From NCBI RefSeq assembly GCF_965215655.1, contig NZ_OZ244111.1:2108001-2172000 (forward strand): a stretch of 64,000 nucleotides of DNA, given 5' to 3'. The first letter of the stretch is position 1; each line of letters starts with the position of its first letter. This document shows, one piece after another, positions 51,127 to 60,036 of this stretch. The notes under the pieces were generated by a model, which did no database searches, had not been told where the DNA came from, and saw only the letters and a program-made list of their open reading frames with translations. A program made the translations under genes and the position numbers. Source of the stretch: Nioella sp965215655 (GTDB taxonomy: Bacteria; Pseudomonadota; Alphaproteobacteria; Rhodobacterales; Rhodobacteraceae).

Positions 51127-54100
51127 TCAGCGCAGGCCCTCGGGCATCCCGGCGCGCACTTGACGGGCTGCGTCCTCTCGCACCGGGCCATAGCCGCGGA
51201 TTTCCATCGGGGCGGACAGCAAATCAAGCGCCGTCTCGGGGTCATGGTGATCTTCCACATGCGTCAGGACGCGTTCGAACCACGTAAGCAAATCCCTGTC
51301 CAGGCGCCGATCCGCACTGAAGCGGAATGGATCGGCCCAGGTGCCCCGCACCCGTCGCAGCTTGGCCAGACCTTTGAGCACCGGCCGCACCCAGGGACCG
51401 AACGCGCGCTTGACGGGGCGTCCCCGATCATCCCGGCGAAACGACAGGATTGGCGGCGCAAGATGATGGACAACGCGGAAATCGCCCTCGAACTGCTCAG
51501 CCAGTTCCTCATCGAAACCGGCCTGGGTAAAGAGCCGGGCGACCTCGTATTCATCCTTGATCGCCATCAGCTTGAACAGCGATTTCGCAGCCGCAACGAC
51601 AAGCTCCTCTCCGGCTTCCGGCACAGACTTGCGAAATGCGGCGATCCGGTCGGTGAAGCGGCGGGCATAGGCGGCGTTCTGATAGGCACTGAGAAAGTCG
51701 GCGCGGGTGGCAATCATCTCGTCCAATGTCTCGGCTTGCGGCTTCGCGCCACCCAGATACGGTTCCAGCACCTCTGGCCGCGCCGCCATCACCCGCCCCA
51801 GATCAAAGGCCATGGCGTTCCTGTCGACCGCCACGCCGTTGAGCAGAATGGCCTGTTTCAAAGCAAGCTCACTGACTGGCACCAGCCCTCGCTGATAGGC
51901 CGCGCCAAGCAGCATGATATTGGCGAAGACACTGTCCCCCATCAGCTTTTCCGCCACCTGATTGGCGTCGAAGGCCATCACATCCGCGCCCACTGTGGCC
52001 CGGATCAGCGCCTCGCGCTCGGCTATCTTCAATTGCGCGTCGCGGTGCAGCACCAGATCACCGGTTGGCATCTCGGCCCGGTTCAGCACCACGCGTGTGC
52101 CCTGCCGGTAGTGGACAGACGCCTTGGGTGACGAACACACAACCGCATCACAGCCGATGACGGTATCCGCCGATCCGCGTTCAATGCGCATCTGGTTTAT
52201 GGTTTCGGGGCCGGCCCCGATCCGCACATAGCCCAGAACCGTGCCGAATTTCTGCGCGAAGCCGGTGAAGTCCAGCACGCTGGCGCCCTTGCCCTCCAGA
52301 TGGGCGGCCATGGTGATCAGAGCGCCTACGGTCACAACGCCGGTGCCGCCAACACCCGCGACCAGCAGATCGAAGGGGTGGGACAGGTCGGGCGCGTCTG
52401 GCACCGGAAGCCCGGCCTTCAGCGCCTCAAGGTCCAGCGCCACCGGCGCGGGTTTGCGCCGCGCACCGCCTTCCACCGTTACAAAGCTGGGGCAGAAGCC
52501 ATTGAGGCAGGAAAAATCCTTGTTGCAGCTGGACAGGTTCACCTTGCGCTTGCGCCCGAAGACGGTCTCGCGCGGCTCGATCGACAGGCAGTTCGACTCA
52601 ACCGAACAATCGCCGCAGCCCTCACACACAAGCGGGTTGATATAGGCAAAGCGCTTGGGGTCCTCCGCCTTGCCCCGCTTGCGGCGGCGGCGCTTTTCGG
52701 TCGCACAGGTCTGTTCATATAGAAGAACCGAGACGCCTTTCACCTCCCGCAACTCCCGCTGCACCGGCATCAGATCCGCCCGGTCATGGAAACTGGTGCC
52801 CGGGGGGAAGTCGCCGCGCCGGAACTTGCCGATATCGTCCGACACCACCGCGATCCGCTCCACCCCTTCGGCCCGGCAGGCCTGAGCCACCGCGGCAGGG
52901 CTGACGGGGCCGTCCACCGGCTGGCCGCCAGTCATTGCCACGGCGTCATTATAGAGGATCTTGTAGGTGATGTTCGCCCCCGCCGCGACCGCCTGCCGGA
53001 TGGCGAGAGACCCGGAATGAAACCATGTCCCCTCGCCCAGATTCTGGAACCGGTGTCCGCCACCGGTAAAACGGGACGCGACCGACCACGGCACCCCCTC
53101 GCCGCCCATCTGCGCATAACCGAGCGTATTGCGGTCCATCCAACCCGCCATGACATGACACCCAATACCGGAATTGGCGACACTGCCCGCTGGCAGCTTG
53201 GTCGATGTATTGTGCGGGCAACCGGAACAGAAGTAGGGCGTCCGCGTTGCGCCCGGAACGCTCAGAACCGGGGCCGGAGTCTCCGTCAGGGCGCGGGCCT
53301 TCTCGGGCAGGTTCTCATCCGGGAAGAACGGGTGCAGGCGTTCGGCCACCACGGGCACCAGCAACAATGGGCTCAGCTCGCCCGTCCAGGGGATCAGCGG
53401 GTCGCCCGCTGCCCGGTGCTTGCCCACCATGCGCTGCGGCTTGTGACCGGGCCAGTCATAGAAATATTCCTTGAACTGGCTCTCGATGATGCCGCGCTTT
53501 TCCTCGACAACCAGCACCTCTTCCTTGTCGGACACGAAGGCCAGCGCATCGCGGCGCGCCAGCGGCCAGACCATGCCGACCTTGTAGATGTCGATGCCGA
53601 GCCGGCGGCAAGCGGTCTCATTCAGCCCGAGCAGCCGCAGCGCCTCCATCAGGTCTAGATGCCCCTTGCCGGTGGTTACAATGCCGTAGCGCGCATCGGG
53701 GATGTCGTAGATCCGCCGGTCAATCGGGTTGGCCTCCACGAAGGCCTCGACCGCATCCAGCTTGGCCCCGATCCGGGTCTCAATTTCCGGACTCGGCATG
53801 TCGGAGGCGCGCACATGCAGGCCACCCGGCGGCGGTGTGAAATCGGGCTGGACGAATACGCGCTCTGCCGGGATGTCAACCGACTGGCCCGCCTCAACCG
53901 TTTCCGAGATCGCCTTGAACCCGACCCATGTGCCGGAAAACCGTGACAGGGCAAGGCCATAAGCCCCGAAACTTAGATATTCCCCGATGCTGGCAGGGTT
54001 CAGGGTCGGCATGAACCAGGCCATGAACGCCACATCCGACTGATGCGGCATGGAGGAGGACACACAACCATGATCATCCCCCGCCACCACCAGCACGCCG

Positions 54101-54528
54101 CCCTTGGGGGCAGAGCCATAGGCATTGCCATGCTTCAGCGCGTCGCCCGACCGGTCCACCCCCGGCCCCTTGCCGTACCACATGGAAAACACGCCCTCGA
54201 CCTCGCAATTCGGATCGAGCGAGGCCTGTTGCGCGCCCAGGACCGCCGTCGCGCCAAGGTCTTCATTGACGGCAGGCAGAAAGTCGATCCGGTTTTCGGC
54301 AAGCCGCACCTTCTGCCGCCACATCTCCTGATCCAGCCCGCCAAGCGGCGATCCGCGATAGCCCGAGACGAACCCGGCGGTCTTCAGCCCCGCCGCCCGG
54401 TCCCGCCGCGCCTGATCCAGCATCACCCGAACCAGCGCCTGCGTCCCGGTCAGGAATACGCGGCCCTCGGTCCGGGCATAGCGGTCATCCAGGCGATAGG
54501 TGTCGAAATGCGGGGGCTGTGCGGTCAT
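51127..54528 (-). CDS. Single-chain indolepyruvate:ferredoxin oxidoreductase-family protein
   Basis: 1133 residues. The N-terminal alpha part has LKTAGFVSGYRGSPLGGLDQ near residue 45 and a TPP domain with SGIGCHVMAGWMDRNTLGYA and MGGEGVPW near 470. Ferredoxin-like Cys clusters follow: CEGCGDC near 630 and CNKDFSCLNGFC near 675. The gamma domain begins near 705 (DLLVAGVGGTGVVTVGALI), and a DUF6537 tail ends the protein. It oxidises aryl- or branched-chain 2-oxoacids to acyl-CoA. The divergent Lrp-family gene is its probable regulator. A split version of the same family is at 29013-32632. Confidence 0.88.
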   Translation of the reverse strand: MTAQPPHFDTYRLDDRYARTEGRVFLTGTQALVRVMLDQARRDRAAGLKTAGFVSGYRGSPLGGLDQEMWRQKVRLAENRIDFLPAVNEDLGATAVLGAQQASLDPNCEVEGVFSMWYGKGPGVDRSGDALKHGNAYGSAPKGGVLVVAGDDHGCVSSSMPHQSDVAFMAWFMPTLNPASIGEYLSFGAYGLALSRFSGTWVGFKAISETVEAGQSVDIPAERVFVQPDFTPPPGGLHVRASDMPSPEIETRIGAKLDAVEAFVEANPIDRRIYDIPDARYGIVTTGKGHLDLMEALRLLGLNETACRRLGIDIYKVGMVWPLARRDALAFVSDKEEVLVVEEKRGIIESQFKEYFYDWPGHKPQRMVGKHRAAGDPLIPWTGELSPLLLVPVVAERLHPFFPDENLPEKARALTETPAPVLSVPGATRTPYFCSGCPHNTSTKLPAGSVANSGIGCHVMAGWMDRNTLGYAQMGGEGVPWSVASRFTGGGHRFQNLGEGTWFHSGSLAIRQAVAAGANITYKILYNDAVAMTGGQPVDGPVSPAAVAQACRAEGVERIAVVSDDIGKFRRGDFPPGTSFHDRADLMPVQRELREVKGVSVLLYEQTCATEKRRRRKRGKAEDPKRFAYINPLVCEGCGDCSVESNCLSIEPRETVFGRKRKVNLSSCNKDFSCLNGFCPSFVTVEGGARRKPAPVALDLEALKAGLPVPDAPDLSHPFDLLVAGVGGTGVVTVGALITMAAHLEGKGASVLDFTGFAQKFGTVLGYVRIGAGPETINQMRIERGSADTVIGCDAVVCSSPKASVHYRQGTRVVLNRAEMPTGDLVLHRDAQLKIAEREALIRATVGADVMAFDANQVAEKLMGDSVFANIMLLGAAYQRGLVPVSELALKQAILLNGVAVDRNAMAFDLGRVMAARPEVLEPYLGGAKPQAETLDEMIATRADFLSAYQNAAYARRFTDRIAAFRKSVPEAGEELVVAAAKSLFKLMAIKDEYEVARLFTQAGFDEELAEQFEGDFRVVHHLAPPILSFRRDDRGRPVKRAFGPWVRPVLKGLAKLRRVRGTWADPFRFSADRRLDRDLLTWFERVLTHVEDHHDPETALDLLSAPMEIRGYGPVREDAARQVRAGMPEGLR

Positions 54529-54578
54529 TCTGGGCTCCTGTCCTCTTGCGGCAGGATATCCCGAGCAGAGCGGCCAGA

Positions 54579-54611
54579 TTGACCAAATTCATTGAGTATT
54601 CTTACAATACT
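54579..54611 (+). promoter_or_regulatory. Sigma-70-type promoter with overlapping palindrome for the Lrp-family gene
   Basis: TTGACC at 54579 and TACAAT at 54603, 18 bases apart, form a good -35/-10 pair. The -10 lies inside AGTATT-CTTAC-AATACT (54595-54611), a perfect palindrome of the type bound by Lrp/AsnC proteins. This implies autorepression, and it is 67 bases from the divergent oxidoreductase start, which may be controlled too. Confidence 0.6.
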
Positions 54612-54650
54612 TGAAAAAAAATCCAAATAGAAGCAACAGAAGAGAATACC

Positions 54651-55094
54651 ATGTCAGAACTGGACGGGATCGACGAACAGATTCTCAGCGCCCTGCAAAA
54701 GGACAGTCGCATGTCGAATGCCGATCTGGCCGCGAAGGTGGGACTGTCTGCCTCGTCCTGCTGGCGACGGGTGCGGGCATTGGAAGAAGCGGGTGTGATC
54801 GAAGGATACGGGGTACGCATCAATGATGCGAAGCGCGGGTTCGGGTTCAAGGCCATCGTCCATGTGCAACTGACCCGCCACGACCCGGAACAGCTGACCG
54901 CCTTCATCCGCGCCGTGAAGCACCGCGACGAGGTGCGCGCCTGCCATGCCACGACCGGTCAGGCGGATTATCACCTGCACATCGCCTGTGCCGATATCGA
55001 CGCCTATAACCGCTTCCTCGAACAATTCCTGTTCCGCATCCCGGCGGTGGCCTCCGCCCAGACCAATGTGATTCTTCGATCCGTGAAGGGATGA
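54651..55094 (+). CDS. Lrp/AsnC-family regulator (BkdR-like by position)
   Basis: 147 residues. The HTH is LDGIDEQILSALQKDSRMSN, then AKVGLSASSCWRRVRALEEAG. The RAM domain starts near residue 68 (GFKAIVHVQLTRHD) and ends with ASAQTNVILRSVKG, typical of the family. It is divergent from the fused 2-oxoacid:ferredoxin oxidoreductase, and members in this arrangement sense branched or aromatic amino acids. Its promoter overlaps a palindrome. Confidence 0.9.
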   Translation: MSELDGIDEQILSALQKDSRMSNADLAAKVGLSASSCWRRVRALEEAGVIEGYGVRINDAKRGFGFKAIVHVQLTRHDPEQLTAFIRAVKHRDEVRACHATTGQADYHLHIACADIDAYNRFLEQFLFRIPAVASAQTNVILRSVKG

Positions 55095-55186
55095 GTCCGG
55101 GGAATCACCCGACATCCGATCGAAGGTCACACACGAATCCCCGTACAACGCGCGCCCTGTAAGCGTCATTTTCACACGTATTTGGA

Positions 55187-55392
55187 TGTTATTGGGGTTT
55201 GGGGTTTGGATCGGGGTGTTATCGACTTTTGACACGTTCGGGGGTTGCGCCTTTGGGCGCGGGGGTGGCCCGTGTGGGTCGGAGTCGTGGAGTTGGGTTT
55301 AGGATGCTGATTTTGTTCATATATTCAGATCGTGTTATCCGATAACATGACCATATGAGTTCGTGTTATTCGATGACGAACTCACTGTTATC
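55187..55392 (+). promoter_or_regulatory. Repeated TGTTATC sites upstream of the curli genes
   Basis: The perfect 15-base palindrome TGTTATC-C-GATAACA lies at 55333-55347, and a 12/15 copy TGTTATT-C-GATGACG at 55364-55378, 31 bases on. Half-sites TGTTATT/C also occur at 55187, 55217 and 55386. All fall in the 467-base gap before the first curlin gene, which otherwise has no gene. The end of the gap (about 55490-55545) is strikingly A/C-rich, as in an unstructured leader. A dedicated curli regulator probably binds here. Confidence 0.6.
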
Positions 55393-55561
55393 GCCTTTCC
55401 CGTCGCCGATATTGCCTGACCGCCGGGGTTCGGGCCAAGTGTTGGTCATCGGCAAACGCAACACCGCAGACGCCGCCCACCAACACCACGAACCGCGACA
55501 CCCGCATCATCACATTCACCCTCGTCCCAAGCGACACCATCAACCCAAAAGGACTTTTCAA

Positions 55562-56002
55562 ATGACCATCGCATCCACCCTGAAGACCGCCGCTCTCGCC
55601 CTCGCCATCGCCCTGCCCGTCGCAGGGGCAGCCGCTGCCGGTGGCTCTTATGTCAACGTTCAGCAGTATGGCTACGGCAACGCCGCCGGTGGCGCTCAGA
55701 CCGGCTGGTACAATGACATGACCATCTACCAGGACGGCGCATGGAACACCGCCATCGCCACCCAGGACGGCCACTGGAACCAGACCGTGATCGGCCAGCA
55801 GGGCTGGGACAACTCCGCCTCCTCCTCGACCTACGGCTCCGGCAACGTCACCGGCGTGGCCCAGATCGGCGCAGGCAACAGCGCAGACACCACCCAGTGG
55901 GGCAACGGCAACGCCGTCGGCGTGATCCAGGTCGGCAACGGCAACTCCGCCTCCTCCACGCAGGTCGGCCATGGCAACGTCGCGGTGATCGTCCAGAACT
56001 GA
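55562..56002 (+). CDS. Curlin-type amyloid repeat protein (CsgA-like)
   Basis: 146 residues from ATG 55562. A Sec signal peptide ends near residue 26 (PVAGAAAAGG). The mature part is five 22-residue repeats of the form QxGxxNxAxxxQxGxxN (for example VAQIGAGNSADTTQWGNGN and VIQVGNGNSASSTQVGHGN), plus a short final strand. Each repeat makes one turn of the curli beta-helix; Gln and Asn ladders stabilise the fibre. It is secreted to the cell surface. It is first in a three-gene set with csgH and a second curlin. Confidence 0.9.
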   Translation: MTIASTLKTAALALAIALPVAGAAAAGGSYVNVQQYGYGNAAGGAQTGWYNDMTIYQDGAWNTAIATQDGHWNQTVIGQQGWDNSASSSTYGSGNVTGVAQIGAGNSADTTQWGNGNAVGVIQVGNGNSASSTQVGHGNVAVIVQN

Positions 56003-56100
56003 TCCCGACCGGCCCGCGGGGGGCTCTCTCCCTCGCTTCCCCCCCGCGGGCCTCCCATTCCCGGCCATCCCCACAGGCCATCAACCCAAGGACCAGACCC

Positions 56101-56490
56101 ATGACCCTCCCCCTTTCCCCTCGCCGGTTCCTTCCCGCGGCCCTGATCCTGGCCGGGGCGGGTCTCGCCGCAGCCTGCACCACCGCCTCGGTCGCGCAGG
56201 AAACCGCCGCCCCCTTCGCCTGCCAGATCTCGGTCGAGGAGACCGGCCGCAGCGCCGCCTTCCGCGGGCTTGTGCAGGCCAATGAGAGCCTCTCGGGCAG
56301 CTACAGCTTCTCGCTTGCCGGCCGCGGCACCAATATCCGCCAGGGCGGCGCCTTCACCGCCCGCGCCGGAGAAACCGTGACCCTCGGCCAGTCGATGCTG
56401 TCAGGCGATGCCGCCGATTACGACGCCAGCCTGAGCCTGACCGTGAACGGCGAGACCTATCGCTGCCGCGCCGTCGAGACCGAGCTTTGA
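56101..56490 (+). CDS. csgH: CsgH-like curli assembly chaperone, with lipobox
   Basis: 129 residues from ATG 56101. The signal has LAAAC at about 22-26, so it may be a lipoprotein. The mature part is a small beta sandwich: FACQISVEETGRSAAFRG, NESLSGSYSFSLAGRGTNIR, ending in NGETYRCRAVETEL. Alphaproteobacterial CsgH binds curlin in the periplasm and blocks premature fibre growth. It lies between two curlin genes. Two Cys in the mature domain (FACQI and YRCRA) could form a disulfide as in family members. Confidence 0.85.
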   Translation: MTLPLSPRRFLPAALILAGAGLAAACTTASVAQETAAPFACQISVEETGRSAAFRGLVQANESLSGSYSFSLAGRGTNIRQGGAFTARAGETVTLGQSMLSGDAADYDASLSLTVNGETYRCRAVETEL

Positions 56491-56569
56491 GCCCCGGAAA
56501 AGATTGAACCTCCTCATTAGTGTAAACGACACACATTCAGAACACACATAGACCCAAAGGACTAAACCC

Positions 56570-56965
56570 ATGATCCGCAAGACCCTCACCGCCGCCGCCC
56601 TCGCCCTCACCACCCTCGCTGCCCCCATGGCCATGGCCGGAGGCACCATCTCCTTCGAGGTGAACCCCTCGAACGCCGATGAAGCCAACGCCATCCGCTT
56701 CGGCCTCGCCCTCTACCAGATCGCCAATGGCGCAGACCCCGCCCATGTCTACCAGAACGGAAACGGCAACGGCGCAGGCATCGGCCAGTCCGGCGGCGGC
56801 AACACCGGCGTCATCCACCAGGAAGGCAACGGCCACCACGGAACCCTCGCCCAGAACGGCTGCGACAGCTACGGCATCTTCCAGTTCGGTAACGGCGCAA
56901 ACGCAAACGTCGCACAGGGCAACGGATGCCAGACAGGACTCCTCTTCCAGTTCGGGCTCGACTGA
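56570..56965 (+). CDS. Second curlin-like protein with Cys-containing repeats (CsgB-like)
   Basis: 131 residues from ATG 56570. The signal ends near residue 23 (PMAMAGG). An N-terminal non-repeat segment of about 35 residues precedes degenerate curlin repeats (VYQNGNGNGAGIGQSGGGN, VIHQEGNGHHGTLAQNG, IFQFGNGANANVAQGNG). Two Cys sit at equivalent places after the last repeats (NGCDS and NGCQT). The irregular repeats and the N-terminal extension suggest a nucleator or minor subunit rather than the main fibre protein. A strong terminator follows. Confidence 0.85.
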   Translation: MIRKTLTAAALALTTLAAPMAMAGGTISFEVNPSNADEANAIRFGLALYQIANGADPAHVYQNGNGNGAGIGQSGGGNTGVIHQEGNGHHGTLAQNGCDSYGIFQFGNGANANVAQGNGCQTGLLFQFGLD

Positions 56966-57029
56966 GCCCGAAAAGAGGTTCGATCGGGCCGGGGTTTTTC
57001 CTGGACCCAGCCCCGCGACCGGTCAACAC

Positions 57030-57065
57030 CCGCGCCCTCCGGCCATAACGGAGGGCGCGGTTTTT
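57030..57065 (+). terminator. Rho-independent terminator after the curli genes
   Basis: A perfect 12-bp stem (CCGCGCCCTCCG / CGGAGGGCGCGG) with a 7-base loop, followed by TTTTT. It closes the + strand curli cluster before the convergent kinase gene. A weaker stem (GCCCGA / TCGGGC) followed by TTTTT lies earlier, at 56965-56997. Confidence 0.92.
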
Positions 57066-57112
57066 CCTGTGCCAGGGGGACGCGTGCCGGTGGTCAGCCT
57101 GCCGCAGGAAGT

Positions 57113-59614
57113 TCAGCCCGCCTGCCCTTCGCGCCGAAACAGGTCCCTTGCCTCGGCCAGCAGTTCGGCTAGCGCGTCGGCCTCCCCCTCTTCGCCCTCC
57201 AGTTCCGCCACCGCCAGTTCCAGCGTCACGAACGCCTCCTGAAGCGCCGCCAGACCGGACACGGCCGCCAGACCGGCCGCCATATGGGCACGGTCGGCCA
57301 GTTCGTGGAATGCGCGCCCCTCCCCGATCACCGTCTCCATGTGGGAAAGGTGTTCTGCGATCTCCGATGCCGCGCGCTGTGCAAGCTCGGCGGAGAGTGC
57401 CGGTTCGACGCCTGTGTCTGGAATATCCACCCGTCGCGAACAATGCTGCTCGACACTGTCGACAAGGGATTTTCGGGTAAGTGGCTTGATCAGTACGCCC
57501 GTCATGCCCGCCTGGTGGAAGCGCTCGATATCCTTGGGCAGCGCATGGGCCGTCAGGGCGATGATCGGGGTCAGGCTGTTCGGCCCGGAGGTCTCGCGGA
57601 TCTGCCGGGTGGCCGATATCCCGTCAATGCGCGGCATGCTGATATCCATCAGGATCAAGTCGAACCCCCGCTGTCCGGCCAGCCTTTGCGCTTCTGCGCC
57701 ATCGCTGGCCTGGACCGTTTCGCATCCGATCCCTGTCAGCATCTCCACCGCAACGGCCCGGTTGATCTCGTTATCCTCGACAATCAGAACCGTCAGGCCG
57801 GACGTCGAGGGGCCCGAACCGGCCTTAGGGCCATCTGACGCAGCCCCGTCCTGGTCGAGGGCGATGGCGTCACCCGTCGGCAGGGGCACCCGAAACCAAA
57901 ATTCCGAGCCCGAACCGGGCTGGCTGACGACTCCGATCTCGCCGCCCATGGCCATGACCAGCCGGCGGGCAATGCCAAGCCCCAGTCCGGTGCCCTCGAC
58001 CTCGCGGGCGTAGCGGGTGTCGAGGGTGACGAAATCGTCGAACACGCGTGCCTGGTCCTCGGCGGCGATGCCGATGCCGGTATCTGCCACGCGGAATTCG
58101 ACATCGGTGCCGCCGGGGTCGCGCATGGCAGACAGGGTGATCTGCCCGTCGCGGGTGAACTTGATCGCATTCGCCACCAGATTGACGATCACCTGCATAA
58201 GCCTGGTCCTGTCGCCGATCACAGGCCCCAGATCGTCGCCGGTCGATACGAGCAGCCGGTTGCCCTTGGCCTCTGCCTCGACTGCCTGACTGTTCACGAC
58301 ATCCATCAAAAGCTCAACCGGATCAAAGAGTTCAGGCCGCAGAACCGTCTTGCCGGCATCATCGCGCGAGATGTCGAGCACGCTGTTGACATGATGCAGA
58401 AGCAACTGGCCAGAGCGGCTCATCATGTCGACAAATCCTTTCTGACGCCCGGTCAGATCGGTGCCCGACAGCAGTTCCAGCCCGCCCAGAATGCCGCCGA
58501 GCGGCGTGCGCATCTCATGGCTCATGACGGCCAGAAACTCCGCCTTTGCCTCTTCGCCCGCCAGCGCCTTGTCACGGGCCTCCACCAGTTCCCGCTCGGC
58601 ATGCTGGCGATCCGAGATGTCGCGGATGAAGGAAACGAAGATTTCCCCCTCGGTGCTCTCAGCGGTATCGATGGACAGTTCGACGGGAAAGATCCGCCCC
58701 GACTTGTCCTTGGCCTCCAGTTGGACAAGACCTTTGCCCAGGATCCGTCTGCGCCCGGTGCTGAGATGTTCGTCCATGGCCGCCCGATGCGCTTGCTGAA
58801 GGTGATCGGGGATGATCAGATCGGCCATGCGGGCGCCAAGCGCCTCTTCTCGGGCATAGCCGAAGATCCGCTCTGCCGCCGGGTTGCAATCAAGGACGCG
58901 CCCGTCGCGGCCTACCACCAGAACCCCGTCGATGGATGTGCCCACGATCGTGCGCTGACGGCTTTGCGCAAGCGCGATTTCCGCCGTTCTGCGCTGCCCC
59001 AAACGCAGCGACCAGACCAGGGCAAAGACGGTGGTCGACAGGACCAGAATCAGGACAACGATCAGAACCGCAAGATCGAGCAGCGCATTGGCGACCCGCT
59101 CTCGCTGCTGCCCTGCCAGTCTGGCGAAGACGCGGACGGATTCCAGCGTGACGAATCTCAGATCGTTTCGAAGATCGGCGATCTGTTCCTCAAGATCATC
59201 CAATCCCGCGCGCAGCTCCGCATCCGGCCCGTCGATCAACGGCAGAGCGTTGTCGAGAACCATGATGGCATGTTCCAGGGTTTCGGCGACCTCCGGCTCC
59301 TCGCGGACGCGTTCGAGCTGTTGCGATCTTTGCAGAACCCGGATGCGGGAATAGAACACATCAAAGCGACGGCGCACTTCCCTGAGAGCGGCCTGCGAGT
59401 TGTCGTGCATTGCGGTCAGGACGGCGGTTTCCAGCGTCAGTAACTCGACCTCGGTCTGCGCAATGCTCCACTGGGTGCTGTCGGCATTCGCGGTCGCCAG
59501 CGCGTCAATCTCTCGCCGCGCATCGGCGCTGAGAAACCAGATCCCGACAACACAGGCCCCGATGACCGCAAGGACGATCGTCGGCACGAAAAACCGTCGC
59601 TTGTCTCTATGCAT
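57113..59614 (-). CDS. Hybrid sensor histidine kinase with PAS, receiver and Hpt domains
   Basis: 833 residues. Two membrane helices (about 9-29 and 183-205) flank a periplasmic helical sensor. A PAS domain follows (IDGVLVVGRDGRVLDCNPAA near 230). The HisKA box MSHEMRTPLGG has its His near 365, and the HATPase has DTGIGIAAEDQARVFDDFV near 510. The receiver Asp lies in LILMDISMPRIDG near 653. A C-terminal Hpt domain has its likely His in ADRAHMAAGLAAVSG near 775. It can run a full phosphorelay; the final response regulator is not in the window. Its ligand is unknown. It may signal surface conditions given the curli genes, but it is convergent with them, so this is only proximity. Confidence 0.9.
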   Translation of the reverse strand: MHRDKRRFFVPTIVLAVIGACVVGIWFLSADARREIDALATANADSTQWSIAQTEVELLTLETAVLTAMHDNSQAALREVRRRFDVFYSRIRVLQRSQQLERVREEPEVAETLEHAIMVLDNALPLIDGPDAELRAGLDDLEEQIADLRNDLRFVTLESVRVFARLAGQQRERVANALLDLAVLIVVLILVLSTTVFALVWSLRLGQRRTAEIALAQSRQRTIVGTSIDGVLVVGRDGRVLDCNPAAERIFGYAREEALGARMADLIIPDHLQQAHRAAMDEHLSTGRRRILGKGLVQLEAKDKSGRIFPVELSIDTAESTEGEIFVSFIRDISDRQHAERELVEARDKALAGEEAKAEFLAVMSHEMRTPLGGILGGLELLSGTDLTGRQKGFVDMMSRSGQLLLHHVNSVLDISRDDAGKTVLRPELFDPVELLMDVVNSQAVEAEAKGNRLLVSTGDDLGPVIGDRTRLMQVIVNLVANAIKFTRDGQITLSAMRDPGGTDVEFRVADTGIGIAAEDQARVFDDFVTLDTRYAREVEGTGLGLGIARRLVMAMGGEIGVVSQPGSGSEFWFRVPLPTGDAIALDQDGAASDGPKAGSGPSTSGLTVLIVEDNEINRAVAVEMLTGIGCETVQASDGAEAQRLAGQRGFDLILMDISMPRIDGISATRQIRETSGPNSLTPIIALTAHALPKDIERFHQAGMTGVLIKPLTRKSLVDSVEQHCSRRVDIPDTGVEPALSAELAQRAASEIAEHLSHMETVIGEGRAFHELADRAHMAAGLAAVSGLAALQEAFVTLELAVAELEGEEGEADALAELLAEARDLFRREGQAG

Positions 59615-60036
59615 CGCCTTTGCCCCTGCTCAATCACCGTCTTCCCGAGACGGCCAAGTCCATCATACCTTCCCGCCCATGTCACGGCATAGAGCATACG
59701 GATAGGAGACGCCGCCAAGACAGGCGGCAGACCCGCATATCGCCTGCGCCACAAGGCCTGCCCGTTTTTTGGGAGGGATGCCCGATGTGCGGTCGGCACA
59801 CTAGCCCCGCCCCTACCCCGGTGCCTGTGGTCATTTTTATCGGTCAGCGGCGTTCTTGAGGGTAGACCACTGGCCTTTCAGGCCGTACCAAACCACGAAC
59901 CCAGAACTTTAGACCCGTTTTCCGAACGAAGGACCGGCGCGCAGCCGGAACGACAGGACAAGTCAGGCGGGACCGCCGGGGAATCGGCCTGCAACGCGCC
60001 GGCAAAGGTGGCAATTCGCGACATACAACCGATTTT
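59615..60036. other. Intergenic region between the sensor kinase and galE
   Basis: Divergent promoter region of 422 bases without a supported gene. A small hairpin GGCCT-TTC-AGGCC is at 59872-59884. No ribosome site is obvious upstream of galE and no repeat array is visible. Confidence 0.5.
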
